A stretch of DNA of 64,000 bases from Pseudomaricurvus sp033283175 (GTDB lineage: Bacteria > Pseudomonadota > Gammaproteobacteria > Pseudomonadales > Cellvibrionaceae): NCBI GenBank assembly GCA_033283175.1, contig JAWMQM010000001.1:1674001-1738000 (forward strand). Direction: 5' to 3'. Numbering within the stretch: position 1 is the first letter of the stretch; each line of letters starts with the position of its first letter. Under the pieces are notes generated by a model. The model was not told where the DNA came from. It saw only the letters and a program-made list of their open reading frames with translations, and did no database searches. Position numbers and translations under genes: made by a program. Positions 17,288 to 24,963 of the stretch are shown piece after piece.

Positions 17288-18208
17288 TCAGGTGCCGAGA
17301 AAGCTGACGCCGCTCAACTGCTCGGATTTTTCCCACAGCTGTTTGGCCAGTGACGCATCAAACGCCACCTTGTTGATGCGCGCCTTGCCGGGCTTGCCGC
17401 AGATGCCGGTCTCCAGCAGTCCACCGGGACCATAGTAGTCGCCGCCTTTAACGTCCGGGCCCTCGGCTGCGAGGATGATCGGCTGGGCGGCCTGGGTGGC
17501 AGAGGGGATGATCTTTTGCATCTGGCCGTGGAACCACTTGCTGACCGGGTTGGTTTTCTCCTTGGAGAGAGCCGGGCTGTTGGTGTGAATGTTGGTGTTG
17601 GCAAAGCCGGGGTGGGCGCCGAGGGCGATCACATTGCTGCCCTGCGCCTGCAGGCGCTGATTCAGCTCCAGGGTGTGGCTCATCATAGCGACCTTGCTGC
17701 GGCCGTAGGACTGCCACTGGTCGTATTCGCCCTGATCCCAGTTGAGATCATCCACCACCAGCTTGCCCATCCGGTGGGCCAGGCTGCAGACGTTGACGAT
17801 GCGGCACTCGCGCTCCTGGCGGAAGTGGGGCAGCAGCAGGCCGGTGAGGGCAAAGGCGCCGAGGTAGTTGGTGGCCATCTGCATCTCGTGCCCGGCGCTG
17901 TTGCGCTGCAGCGGGATGGCGACAATACCGGCGTTGTTTATGAGTATGTCCAGTTCACCAAACTGCTCGATAAACTGGCTGGCAAAAGCCTGCACTGACT
18001 CCAGGTCGGAGACATCCAGCTGCAGTATGGTGAGGTCGGCCTCCGGTACCTCGGCCAGGATCTCCTGACGCGCCTTTTCGGCTTTGTCGATGCTGCGGCA
18101 GGCCATGACGATCCTGTCGCCCTTGCGCGCAAAATGTTGCGTCGCGGCGTATCCGATACCGGAGTTGGCTCCGGTGATCACGATGCATTTCTTGTCCACG
18201 GGTTTCAC
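17288..18208 (-). CDS. Classical SDR oxidoreductase
   Basis: A ~306-residue NAD(P)-dependent short-chain dehydrogenase. The cofactor motif is TGANSGIG, the structural motif NNAG, and the catalytic pair YGRSK follows a serine-containing VCSLAHR. The overall pattern (RSIDKAEKARQEI, ELDILINNAG) resembles retinol-dehydrogenase/WW-oxidoreductase-like enzymes; the substrate is unknown. The frame opens at ATG 18277, but that ATG overlaps the -10 box of the likely promoter, so translation must begin downstream. GTG 18208 or GTG 18199 are the candidates, and I chose 18208. Confidence 0.82.
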   Translation of the reverse strand: MKPVDKKCIVITGANSGIGYAATQHFARKGDRIVMACRSIDKAEKARQEILAEVPEADLTILQLDVSDLESVQAFASQFIEQFGELDILINNAGIVAIPLQRNSAGHEMQMATNYLGAFALTGLLLPHFRQERECRIVNVCSLAHRMGKLVVDDLNWDQGEYDQWQSYGRSKVAMMSHTLELNQRLQAQGSNVIALGAHPGFANTNIHTNSPALSKEKTNPVSKWFHGQMQKIIPSATQAAQPIILAAEGPDVKGGDYYGPGGLLETGICGKPGKARINKVAFDASLAKQLWEKSEQLSGVSFLGT

Positions 18209-18275
18209 TCTTGTTGTGTCGTTATTAAGGGGTTGGCCGTGGCTCTTGCTGGCCCGGTCCGTTAGTGGTGGGGGC

Positions 18276-18305
18276 ATTATATAGGGTTGGGGGCGGTGGC
18301 GTCAG
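18276..18305 (-). promoter_or_regulatory. Promoter of the classical SDR gene
   Basis: On the minus strand a perfect TATAAT (18276–18281) is preceded 18 bases upstream by CTGACG (18300–18305). Transcription would start near 18269, which rules out ATG 18277 as the start codon. Confidence 0.65.
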
Positions 18306-18346
18306 GGGCTGGGCCGAGGGGGGATCAGGAGTGTGTTGCGGCGGGC

Positions 18347-18381
18347 AAAAAAAACGGGCGTCCGTGGGGGAACGGACACCC
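18347..18381 (-). terminator. Intrinsic terminator of the 29-residue ORF
   Basis: Read on the minus strand, GGGTGTCCGT and ACGGACGCCC form a 10-bp stem (one G·U pair) around a 6-base loop, followed by G and eight T. The U tract exists only in this orientation, so it ends minus-strand transcription coming from the small ORF just upstream. Confidence 0.85.
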
Positions 18382-18397
18382 GCCAAGGGCTTTTACG

Positions 18398-18487
18398 TCA
18401 CTTGCGGAAAGCGGGGGCCAGGTCGTCTGCGGCGATCATGCCCAGTAGCATGAAGGCGGATGCGAAAGTGGATACCAGTATGTACAT
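18398..18487 (-). CDS. 29-residue hydrophobic small protein (candidate)
   Basis: A 30-codon ORF starting MYILVSTFAS and ending LAPAFRK. It is hydrophobic over residues ~2–19, so it would be a single-pass membrane peptide with a short charged tail. A strong ribosome site AAGGAG sits six bases before ATG 18487. An in-frame ATG at 18493 touches the ribosome site and is less likely. An intrinsic terminator follows 17 bases after the stop. I know no homologue. The combination of ribosome site, ORF and dedicated terminator is the evidence that it is expressed. Confidence 0.6.
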   Translation of the reverse strand: MYILVSTFASAFMLLGMIAADDLAPAFRK

Positions 18488-18645
18488 AACCATCTCCTTT
18501 TCTGCCAGTTATGGCGTTGTCTGTACGCTTGGGGACAGTGTAGCGCTGGCAATCCAAAGTAGGTTTAAGTCGCGGTAAAGATCTGTGTGGCTTTGTTCTT
18601 TGAGGTAAAGGGGCGGCACCCCGTAATAGGCGCGGTGGGATTGGG

Positions 18646-18957
18646 TCAGATGCGGTGGGGCTGCAGGCTGGCACTGATCAGGTGGCGGCCGTGAAAGCGT
18701 AAATGCCCCAGGTAGCGGGCGTCACCACTGCTGGTGAATGCGAACTGGTAGCTGCGCTGCAGGCCCCAGTTACCGCGACTGTCGCGGCCGGGCCTGAGGC
18801 TCACCAGTTCCACGGTATCGTCCAGCAGCTGCACATCCATGGACTCGCAATAGCGGCGGGCCTGACCCATGGCGCGGTCGCGGAACGCGGCGTTTTGCCA
18901 GATCAGCAGGGCGGGCAGCAGCAGGATGGAGATCAGTATCAGGTCGTAGATGGTCAT
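18646..18957 (-). CDS. DUF3301 domain protein
   Basis: A 103-residue protein with an N-terminal membrane anchor (residues ~4–21) followed by a small cytoplasmic domain. The segments LIWQNAAFRDRAM and CESMDVQLLDDTVEL, then RSYQFAFTSSGDARYLG, are typical of DUF3301. The family is common in gammaproteobacteria and uncharacterised. ATG 18957 is preferred over the upstream extension to 19065, which would run into the rpsF promoter region without a plausible sequence. Confidence 0.85.
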   Translation of the reverse strand: MTIYDLILISILLLPALLIWQNAAFRDRAMGQARRYCESMDVQLLDDTVELVSLRPGRDSRGNWGLQRSYQFAFTSSGDARYLGHLRFHGRHLISASLQPHRI

Positions 18958-19082
18958 GGATGGCGGCGGGTTGTCGGTGTCACAGGAAGTTGGCTGGGGT
19001 CGACTATACAGAAACTCTGGCCTGTGAGGGCAGCCCCGGTGAGGATGGCGGCAACGGGGTTGCACAAAAAACAGACAGGATG

Positions 19083-19111
19083 TTGCAATCTGCTCGTACT
19101 CTCCCTAGAAT
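19083..19111 (+). promoter_or_regulatory. Promoter of the rpsF ribosomal operon
   Basis: TTGCAA (19083–19088) and TAGAAT (19106–19111) are separated by 17 bases. Transcription would begin near 19118 and leave a leader of about 103 bases. Confidence 0.75.
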
Positions 19112-19117
19112 ACGCGG

Positions 19118-19220
19118 CCCAAAATACCGCCGGAGCCCGTACTGCCGTCAGGCAGCCCAGGAGCCGGTACTCCTTGCCTCACCGGTATTGCCGGGAGGCT
19201 ATAACCCGTAAGGAGCAACA
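19118..19220 (+). promoter_or_regulatory. rpsF leader with hairpin, candidate S6:S18 autoregulatory RNA
   Basis: The leader contains a perfect hairpin CTGCC-GTCA-GGCAG (19142–19155) and several CCG triplets around it. In other bacteria the S6:S18 complex represses its own operon by binding a CCG-containing leader structure. The match here is positional and qualitative only. Confidence 0.4.
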
Positions 19221-19649
19221 ATGCGTCATTACGAAATCGTACTGCTGGTTCACCCGGACCAGAGTGATCAGGTGCCAGGCATGGTAGAGCGTTACACTGC
19301 ATCCGTTAAGGATGCCGGTGGTGCTGTACACCGTCTGGAAGACTGGGGTCGCCGTCAAATGGCTTACTCCATCAACAAGGTGCACAAGGCTCACTACATT
19401 CTGATGAACGTCGAGTGTAGCGAAGAAGTGCTGGAAGAGTTGACTACCAACTTCCGTTACAACGATGCCGTGCTGCGTAACATGGTGATTCGTGCTGATG
19501 AGGCTGTAACTGAAGAGTCTCCCATCATGAAGGCAGAGAAAGAGAGTCGCGAGCGCAAGGCTAACCGCCAGGAGCGTCGCGATGACAACGCCGAGAAAGC
19601 CGAGTCCGCGCAGGACGACTCTGCTGACGATGCAGACGAAGAAGAGTAA
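19221..19649 (+). CDS. rpsF: 30S ribosomal protein S6
   Basis: A 142-residue S6, starting MRHYEIVLLVHPDQSDQV. The core (~1–100) is typical, with DWGRRQMAYSINK and YVLMNVE-like segments. An acidic/basic C-terminal tail (residues ~100–142, rich in Glu, Asp, Arg) resembles the glutamylated tail of E. coli S6. The ribosome site AAGGAG (19210–19215) is clear. First gene of rpsF–rpsR–membrane protein–rplI. Confidence 0.98.
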   Translation: MRHYEIVLLVHPDQSDQVPGMVERYTASVKDAGGAVHRLEDWGRRQMAYSINKVHKAHYILMNVECSEEVLEELTTNFRYNDAVLRNMVIRADEAVTEESPIMKAEKESRERKANRQERRDDNAEKAESAQDDSADDADEEE

Positions 19650-19660
19650 GGAGTCGACCC

Positions 19661-19888
19661 ATGGCACGTTTTTTCCGTCGTCGTAAGTTTTGCCGTTTCA
19701 CCGCCGAAGGCGTTAAGCAGATCGATTACAAAGATCTGGACACCCTGAAGGCGTACGTTTCTGAAACCGGCAAGATCGTACCCAGCCGTATCACTGGCAC
19801 CAAGGCCAAATATCAGCGTCAGCTGGCCACCGCTGTAAAGCGCGCCCGCTACCTGGCCCTGCTGCCATACACGGACAGCCACGAGTAA
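19661..19888 (+). CDS. rpsR: 30S ribosomal protein S18
   Basis: A 75-residue S18 with the usual start MARFFRRRKFCRF and the core IDYKDLDTLK…IVPSRITGTKAKYQ. It forms a heterodimer with S6 on the 30S platform. Eleven bases separate it from rpsF, with a good AAGGAG ribosome site in the gap. Confidence 0.98.
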   Translation: MARFFRRRKFCRFTAEGVKQIDYKDLDTLKAYVSETGKIVPSRITGTKAKYQRQLATAVKRARYLALLPYTDSHE

Positions 19889-19900
19889 GACACAAAATCA

Positions 19901-20776
19901 GTGCGCGCTCTTGCTGAATTTATTATGCGTGGCCGCGCACAGGCCGCAGTGGTTGCCCTGCTGGGCAGTTGGTTACCACTGATTAGCCCGGCCGCGGTGG
20001 CGCTTGTCACCTTGCGCCGTGGAAGCCTCGACGGATCCATGATCCTGTTGTGGGCACTTTGTCCCGCGCTCGCCACCTTCTGGCTGAGTGACATGGGGCC
20101 GCTGATGCCAGCGGCCACTGTGCTGGGACTGCTGGCAGTGACACTGGCAGCGCAACTGCTGCGTAACAGCAGCTCCTGGCAACAGGCCCTGTTCGCCATG
20201 TCCGGTTTCGGCGCCCTCAGTGGGGTGTTGATCGGCTCGGTGATTCCGGACCCGGTTGCCGGGGTGACACAGGCGCTGGGTGAGTTGTTTGCGGAGATCG
20301 AATCGCAGCAGCCCCAGGGCGCGGTCCTGATCAGGCCCACCGACACCTTTGTGTTGGGACTGATTGGCTATGTGGTTGCGGTAAGTGCACTGCTGAGTCT
20401 GCTGCTGGCACGCTGGTGGCAGGCGATGCTGTACAACCCCGGCGGGTTTCAGGCGGAGTTTCATCGCCTGCGCCTGCATCCGGTGGTGGCGCTGGTATGT
20501 GTACTGGCTGTCGTCTACTGCTGGAACCGGGGGCTGGATTACCAGTACTGGGGCTCGTTGTTCGGGCTGCCGCTGCTGGTCGCCGGTGCAGCACTGGCCC
20601 ACGGCGTTGTGAAGTTGCGACGCATGAGCGGGCAATGGCTGATTGTGTTTTACCTGGCTCTGGCGTTTGCCGGCATCATCGTGATGGTGTTTGCAGCGCT
20701 GGATTCCTGGACAGACTTTCGTTCGCGCATCCGGGCCGCCGCCCCGCCAGACAAGCGGGATGGTAACGGCCACTAG
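19901..20776 (+). CDS. Multi-pass membrane protein between rpsR and rplI (DUF2232-like)
   Basis: A 291-residue integral membrane protein with about eight hydrophobic segments spread over its length and a short charged tail. A gene of this kind, often called YybS-like or DUF2232, lies between rpsR and rplI in many gammaproteobacteria. The start is GTG 19901, 12 bases after the rpsR stop. Function is unknown; the fixed location in a ribosomal-protein operon is the only clue. Confidence 0.72.
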   Translation: MRALAEFIMRGRAQAAVVALLGSWLPLISPAAVALVTLRRGSLDGSMILLWALCPALATFWLSDMGPLMPAATVLGLLAVTLAAQLLRNSSSWQQALFAMSGFGALSGVLIGSVIPDPVAGVTQALGELFAEIESQQPQGAVLIRPTDTFVLGLIGYVVAVSALLSLLLARWWQAMLYNPGGFQAEFHRLRLHPVVALVCVLAVVYCWNRGLDYQYWGSLFGLPLLVAGAALAHGVVKLRRMSGQWLIVFYLALAFAGIIVMVFAALDSWTDFRSRIRAAAPPDKRDGNGH

Positions 20777-20818
20777 CGCGATGCGTGAACAATGAAATTA
20801 ACTTAGAGGATTAACGAG

Positions 20819-21265
20819 ATGAACGTTATTCTGCTCGAGAAAGTCGGCAAGCTGGGCACCATCGGTGACCAGGTTTCCGTTAAGGCCGGTTTCGGTCGCA
20901 ACTTCCTGATCCCCCAGGGCAAGGCTATCCCTGCCACTGCCTCCAACGTTGCCGAGTTTGAAGCTCGTCGCGCTGAGCTGGAAGCTGCTGCTGCCGAGAA
21001 AAAATCCGCTGCTGAAGCCCGTGCTGCACAGCTGGTTGAACTGACTGTAACCATCGCTGCCAACGCTGGCGACGAAGGCAAGCTGTTCGGTTCCCTGGGC
21101 ACCCGCGACATCGCGGAAGCCATCACTGCAGCTGGTGTTGCTGTAGCCAAGTCCGAAGTGAAGCTGCCGGAAGGCACCCTGCGTGAAGTAGGTGAGTACG
21201 AGATCGACGTACAGCTGCACTCTGAAGTGACTCAGGCTGTCAAGCTGGTAGTTGTAGCTGAGTAA
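20819..21265 (+). CDS. rplI: 50S ribosomal protein L9
   Basis: A 148-residue L9. The N-terminal RNA-binding domain starts MNVILLEKVGKLG and contains GFGRNFLIPQGKA. A long Ala/Glu/Lys helix (~residues 40–75) connects to the C-terminal domain with LFGSLGTRDI. Length and both domains are standard. Last gene of the rpsF operon. Confidence 0.98.
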   Translation: MNVILLEKVGKLGTIGDQVSVKAGFGRNFLIPQGKAIPATASNVAEFEARRAELEAAAAEKKSAAEARAAQLVELTVTIAANAGDEGKLFGSLGTRDIAEAITAAGVAVAKSEVKLPEGTLREVGEYEIDVQLHSEVTQAVKLVVVAE

Positions 21266-21318
21266 GAGGTTTGTCGCCGGGGGCGTGTAACCCGGCTGCA
21301 GTCTTCGCAGCATTTGTA

Positions 21319-21367
21319 TCGGGCGCACTCTGCCGGGCCTTCGGGCCTGCCGTGGAGCTGCGCCCGA
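21319..21367. other. Large GC-rich hairpin between rplI and dnaB
   Basis: Outer arms TCGGGCGCA (21319–21327) and TGCGCCCGA (21359–21367) pair perfectly, with CTC/GAG extending the stem across one bulged base. An inner stem GGCC-TTCG-GGCC (21336–21347) is closed by a UUCG tetraloop. There is no T run, so it is not a standard intrinsic terminator. Confidence 0.55.
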
Positions 21368-21500
21368 CGCGCATCTGGCCGCTGCCCACCTGGCGGCGAG
21401 CCGCGTTCTCTTCTGTCGGGGGGATTTGTCTTCCGGCGCCTTGATTCAATACCGCCTGAGTAGCAAACTAGCTGATCCGGACTGACCGACCCCAGACCCC

Positions 21501-22988
21501 ATGAGCGATTACGCCTACGACCCTGACTTCCGCCCCGATTACGACGACGAACCGTTTGACGGTGACGTGATGGCGCAAGCGCAGAAAGATCCCATGCCGC
21601 ACTCCATCGAGGCCGAGCAGGCCGTGCTGGGTGGCCTGATGCTGGACAACCAGCGGATGGACGCGGTGGCCGAGGTGCTGGGGGAGAACGATTTCTACCG
21701 CGAGAGCCATCGCCACATCTACCAGATGATGCAGGCGCTGCAGGAAGCCGGGCAGCCGCTCGACATTATCACCCTCTCCGAAGAGCTCAACCGCCACGAT
21801 CTGCTGGAGCGTGTTGGTGGTCTCGCCTATCTCTCCGATATGGCCAGCCACACGCCCAGCGCTGCCAATATCACCGCCTACGCCCATATCGTGCGCGAAC
21901 GCGCCACCCTGCGCCAGCTGATCCAGGCGGCCAACGAGATCAGTCGCAGCAGCCTCAATCCCGCCGGACTCGACTCCGACGACCTGTTGCAGCTGGCGGA
22001 AAAGCGGGTGGCGGAGATTGCCGAGGATCGCCCCAAAGAGGGGGGCTTTCTCGACGTCAACACCCTGCTGAAGAAGTCGGTTGAAAAGATCGATGAGCGC
22101 TTCCGCTCCGATTCCGACATTACCGGGCTCTCCACTGGCCTGACAGACCTGGATCGCCGTACCTCCGGCTGGCAGCCCGGAGAGATGATTATTCTGGCAG
22201 CACGTCCCTCCATGGGGAAAACCGCCCTGGCGCTGAATTTCGTGGAAGCGGCACTGATGACCCAGCCCAAGCCGGCGCTGGTGTTCAGTATGGAGATGCC
22301 CGCCGACTCGCTGGTGATGCGGATGCTCTCATCGGTGGGGCGTATTGATGCCGGCAAGCTGCGCGACGGCAGTCTCACCGAAGAGGACTGGCCCAAGCTC
22401 TCCACCGCCGTGGCGAAGATGAAAGACAAGCCGCTCTATATCGATGACACCCCCGGCCTGACGCCGCAGGAGGTGCGGGCCCGGGTGAAGCGGGTCTGCC
22501 GTACCCACCAGATGGAGTTGCAGCAGAAGCAGCCGCAGTTGCCGCAGGAGGAGCTGGAGCGTCTCAGCAAGCCTGGCATGATCATGCTCGACTACCTGCA
22601 GCTGATGCAGGTGGCGGGTAAAAGTGAGGGGCGTACCCAGGAGATCTCCGAGATCTCCCGCTCCCTCAAGGCGCTGGCCAAAGAGTACGAATGCCCGGTG
22701 ATCGCGCTGTCGCAGCTGAACCGTGGTGTGGAGCAGCGCCCCAACAAGCGCCCCATGAACTCCGACCTGCGGGAATCCGGTGCCATCGAGCAGGACGCCG
22801 ATGTGATCCTGTTTATCTACCGCGATGAGTACTACAACGAGGACAGCCAGGACAAAGGCGTGGCCGAGCTGATTATCGGCAAGCAGCGTAACGGTGAAGT
22901 GGGTACGTCGAAAGCGGCGTTCCTCGGCAAGTTCACACGCTTTGAAAACCTGGCGCCAGAGTATTTCATGCAGGATGACGGCTACTGA
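21501..22988 (+). CDS. dnaB: Replicative DNA helicase DnaB
   Basis: A 495-residue hexameric 5'–3' helicase that unwinds the replication fork. The N-terminal primase-interacting domain begins near PHSIEAEQAVLGGLML (residues ~34–49). The RecA-like core carries the Walker A ARPSMGKTAL, Walker B region IMLDYLQLMQ, and the arginine finger region LRESGAIEQDADV. No intein is present. A ~25-residue acidic N-terminal extension precedes the conserved domain. Position after rplI is common in gammaproteobacteria. Confidence 0.97.
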   Translation: MSDYAYDPDFRPDYDDEPFDGDVMAQAQKDPMPHSIEAEQAVLGGLMLDNQRMDAVAEVLGENDFYRESHRHIYQMMQALQEAGQPLDIITLSEELNRHDLLERVGGLAYLSDMASHTPSAANITAYAHIVRERATLRQLIQAANEISRSSLNPAGLDSDDLLQLAEKRVAEIAEDRPKEGGFLDVNTLLKKSVEKIDERFRSDSDITGLSTGLTDLDRRTSGWQPGEMIILAARPSMGKTALALNFVEAALMTQPKPALVFSMEMPADSLVMRMLSSVGRIDAGKLRDGSLTEEDWPKLSTAVAKMKDKPLYIDDTPGLTPQEVRARVKRVCRTHQMELQQKQPQLPQEELERLSKPGMIMLDYLQLMQVAGKSEGRTQEISEISRSLKALAKEYECPVIALSQLNRGVEQRPNKRPMNSDLRESGAIEQDADVILFIYRDEYYNEDSQDKGVAELIIGKQRNGEVGTSKAAFLGKFTRFENLAPEYFMQDDGY

Positions 22989-23073
22989 GCATCCGCTCCC
23001 GTTATCCAGCCCGAGCCCTTTCTCAACACTTCCCCCTGTCCGGTCAGCCGGTTTGTAACGAGAGACAGTTCCT

Positions 23074-23922
23074 ATGCAGATTTTCCATCATATCGTCTCC
23101 CTGCGAGATGCACTCAGGTCCGAGCGTCTGGCGGGCAAGCGCATTGGCTTTGTGCCCACCATGGGCAATCTGCACGACGCCCATATCGAGCTGGTTAAGC
23201 AGGCACAGCAGACCAACGACATTGTGGTCTGTTCGATCTTTGTGAATGGTCTGCAGTTTGGCCTGAATGAGGACTGGGACAAGTACCCTCGCACCTTTGA
23301 GGCCGACTGCCAGCGCCTGCGAGATGCCGGCTGCGATTTCCTGTTCCACCCGGATGACCGGGAGATGTACCCCAATGGTATGGATACCCAGACGCGGGTG
23401 GTCTGTCCCACCATGACTGATGTGCTGTGTGGTGCCAGTCGTCCGGGCCACTTTGAGGGCGTCACCACCGTGGTCACCAAGCTGTTCAACATTGTGCAGC
23501 CGGACGAAGCGGTGTTCGGTGTGAAAGATTTTCAGCAGCTGGCGGTGATCCGTCGCATGGTGGAGGATCTCTGCATGCCGGTGCAAATTACCGCCGGCAC
23601 CATTCACCGTGAAGCCGACGGCCTCGCCATGAGCTCCCGCAACGGCTTTATTACGCCGGAGGAGCGGCCGCGGGCCAACCAGCTCAACAAAAGTCTCAAC
23701 TGGGTGGCTGACCAGATCCGCGACGGGCGTCGGGATTTTGAGCTGCTGGAGAGCGAGGCCAGGGCGCAGATCGAAGCGGCTGGATTCCGGGTGGATTACC
23801 TCACCGTCTCTGACAGTCGTACCCTCAATCCGGCGGCAGTGGACGATACCGAGATCACCATCCTGGGTGCGATGTACACCAGCGGCGCGCGTTTGATCGA
23901 TAACGTGTCGGTGGAGTTGTAG
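23074..23922 (+). CDS. panC: Pantoate–beta-alanine ligase
   Basis: Condenses pantoate and beta-alanine with ATP to form pantothenate. It has 282 residues, as usual. Family segments include VPTMGNLHDAH at the N-terminus, QFGLNEDWDKYPRT, the GVKDFQQL segment and MSSRNGF. The HIGH-type nucleotide motif, normally HxGH in this family, reads HDAH here (Gly to Ala), which is an uncommon change. panB is not adjacent, unlike in many relatives. ACGAGA (23059–23064) is a weak ribosome site. Confidence 0.95.
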   Translation: MQIFHHIVSLRDALRSERLAGKRIGFVPTMGNLHDAHIELVKQAQQTNDIVVCSIFVNGLQFGLNEDWDKYPRTFEADCQRLRDAGCDFLFHPDDREMYPNGMDTQTRVVCPTMTDVLCGASRPGHFEGVTTVVTKLFNIVQPDEAVFGVKDFQQLAVIRRMVEDLCMPVQITAGTIHREADGLAMSSRNGFITPEERPRANQLNKSLNWVADQIRDGRRDFELLESEARAQIEAAGFRVDYLTVSDSRTLNPAAVDDTEITILGAMYTSGARLIDNVSVEL

Positions 23923-23926
23923 GGGG

Positions 23927-23982
23927 CAGGACGCTGCGCTAGAGGGTTCAGGACGCGTTGCTACAGGACGCTTCGCTACAGG
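23927..23982 (+). repeat. Three copies of a ~19-bp dispersed repeat
   Basis: Copies at 23927–23945, 23949–23967 and 23964–23982 follow the pattern CAGGACGCTTCGCTACAGG, the last being exact. The same unit occurs seven more times in the ilvD–argA gap near 53.2–53.5 kb. It lies directly after the panC stop. Confidence 0.85.
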
Positions 23983-23983
23983 A

Positions 23984-24022
23984 AAAACAAAAAGCCTGGT
24001 GTGGTTGCAGGCGTTTTGTTTT
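23984..24022. terminator. Bidirectional terminator between panC and the TetR gene
   Basis: AAAACAAAAAGCCTG (23984–23998) pairs with CAGGCGTTTTGTTTT (24008–24022) with one mismatch. A and T runs on opposite sides let it act in both directions between convergent genes. Confidence 0.8.
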
Positions 24023-24026
24023 CATT

Positions 24027-24131
24027 ATCCTGAATCCTGAATCCTGAATCCTGAATCCTGAATCCTGAATCCTGAATCCTGAATCCTGAATCCTGAATCC
24101 TGAATCCTGAATCCTGAATCCTGAATCCTGA
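24027..24131. repeat. Perfect tandem array, 15 copies of a 7-bp unit
   Basis: The heptamer ATCCTGA is repeated 15 times without interruption (105 bases), ending four bases before the TetR stop codon. The unit is not a multiple of three, so all three frames repeat every 21 bases. Such arrays change copy number by slippage and can arise from recent expansion. Confidence 0.95.
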
Positions 24132-24134
24132 AGT

Positions 24135-24788
24135 TCAGTTCCGCACCTCGGCTCCGCGCAAAAACACATCCACCGCTATCTCTATATGTTTGCGCAGGGT
24201 TGCGCCATCGACGTAATGGTTGTCGAACATGGCGTGGAAGTGCAGGTCGCCGCGGGCGAATTCAAAAAACTGCCGGGCGCTGATCTCGGGGTTGTCCAGC
24301 TGCAGCTGCCCTGCTGCCATGGCGGCGCGGAAGTAGTTGCAGAGAATGGCTTGCGCCCGCTCGGGTCCTGCGGCCATAAACTGTCGCCCCAGCTCCGGGG
24401 CGTGAGTGGATTCCGCCACTACCAGTCGATAAAAGGCGATGCGCCTGGGTGTGATCAGTCGGCTGATGAACTGCTCGGCGAGGCTGATCAGTGCATCCCG
24501 TGGTGGCATGTCCAGTAGTTTGTCCGTCTCCAGTTGTCCCAGGATCGAGTCGCAGCTCTCTTTCACTACGGCCTGTAACAACCCCTCCTTGCTGCCAAAC
24601 ATCTGGTAGATGGTGCGGCGTGAACCGCCGGCCTTCTCAATCACCTTATCCAGGGACGTGTTGGCAAACCCCAGTTCCAGAAACAGCTCCAGAGCCGCCT
24701 CCAGCACAGCCTGGGCGCGGGACTCACCACGTTTGGTGGGCGCAGTGTTGTCGCTGACAACGGCAGCGGTGTTATCGGTAAAGCTCAT
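24135..24788 (-). CDS. TetR-family transcriptional regulator
   Basis: A 217-residue repressor. The N-terminal helix-turn-helix (~residues 24–70) shows AALELFLELGFANTSLDKV and AGGSRRTIYQMFGSKEGLL. The C-terminal ligand-binding domain has no distinguishing motif, and an AcrR-like or TetR_C type is likely. It is divergent from the EmrAB-type pair. Two matching palindromes in the shared intergenic region sit on the efflux promoter, so it most likely represses the pump and possibly itself. The inducer is unknown. Confidence 0.9.
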   Translation of the reverse strand: MSFTDNTAAVVSDNTAPTKRGESRAQAVLEAALELFLELGFANTSLDKVIEKAGGSRRTIYQMFGSKEGLLQAVVKESCDSILGQLETDKLLDMPPRDALISLAEQFISRLITPRRIAFYRLVVAESTHAPELGRQFMAAGPERAQAILCNYFRAAMAAGQLQLDNPEISARQFFEFARGDLHFHAMFDNHYVDGATLRKHIEIAVDVFLRGAEVRN

Positions 24789-24886
24789 GGTCAGGTCCGG
24801 GCGGGCTAAGCGGTTCAGCTGGTGTAAGGGTCCCTAGTTTAGCGCGATTTGGCCGGGCTTTGAGGGGGGAATGGGTGGATATGTGA

Positions 24887-24916
24887 TTGACAGTCTATGG
24901 TACTGAAAAGTACCAT
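24887..24916 (+). promoter_or_regulatory. Promoter of the emrAB-type operon
   Basis: A perfect -35 box TTGACA (24887–24892) is followed after 18 bases by TACCAT (24911–24916). Operator 1 covers the spacer and the -10 box, so a bound repressor would block RNA polymerase. Confidence 0.65.
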
Positions 24917-24945
24917 TTCAACCCCTTTTGGTACTGGTTGGTACC
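24897..24945. promoter_or_regulatory. Two operator palindromes for the TetR regulator
   Basis: Operator 1 (24897–24916) has perfect 8-base arms ATGGTACT and AGTACCAT around GAAA. Operator 2 (24930–24945) reads GGTACTGGTTGGTACC, of the same 16-base core size. The two cores begin 31 bases apart, about three helical turns, so repressor dimers could bind the same face of the DNA. Confidence 0.7.
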
Positions 24946-24963
24946 TTTTTCGGAGGTATTCAC

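Noticed and set aside
18271..18284. ATG 18277 as the start of the classical SDR gene
   Set aside because: It overlaps the TATAAT of the likely promoter and would lie upstream of the transcription start.
23948..24169. Minus-strand ORF with a seven-residue protein repeat across the heptamer array
   Set aside because: The repeat peptide (DSGFRIQ) is only the translation of the 7-bp DNA array, without a ribosome site, and it overlaps the TetR gene end.
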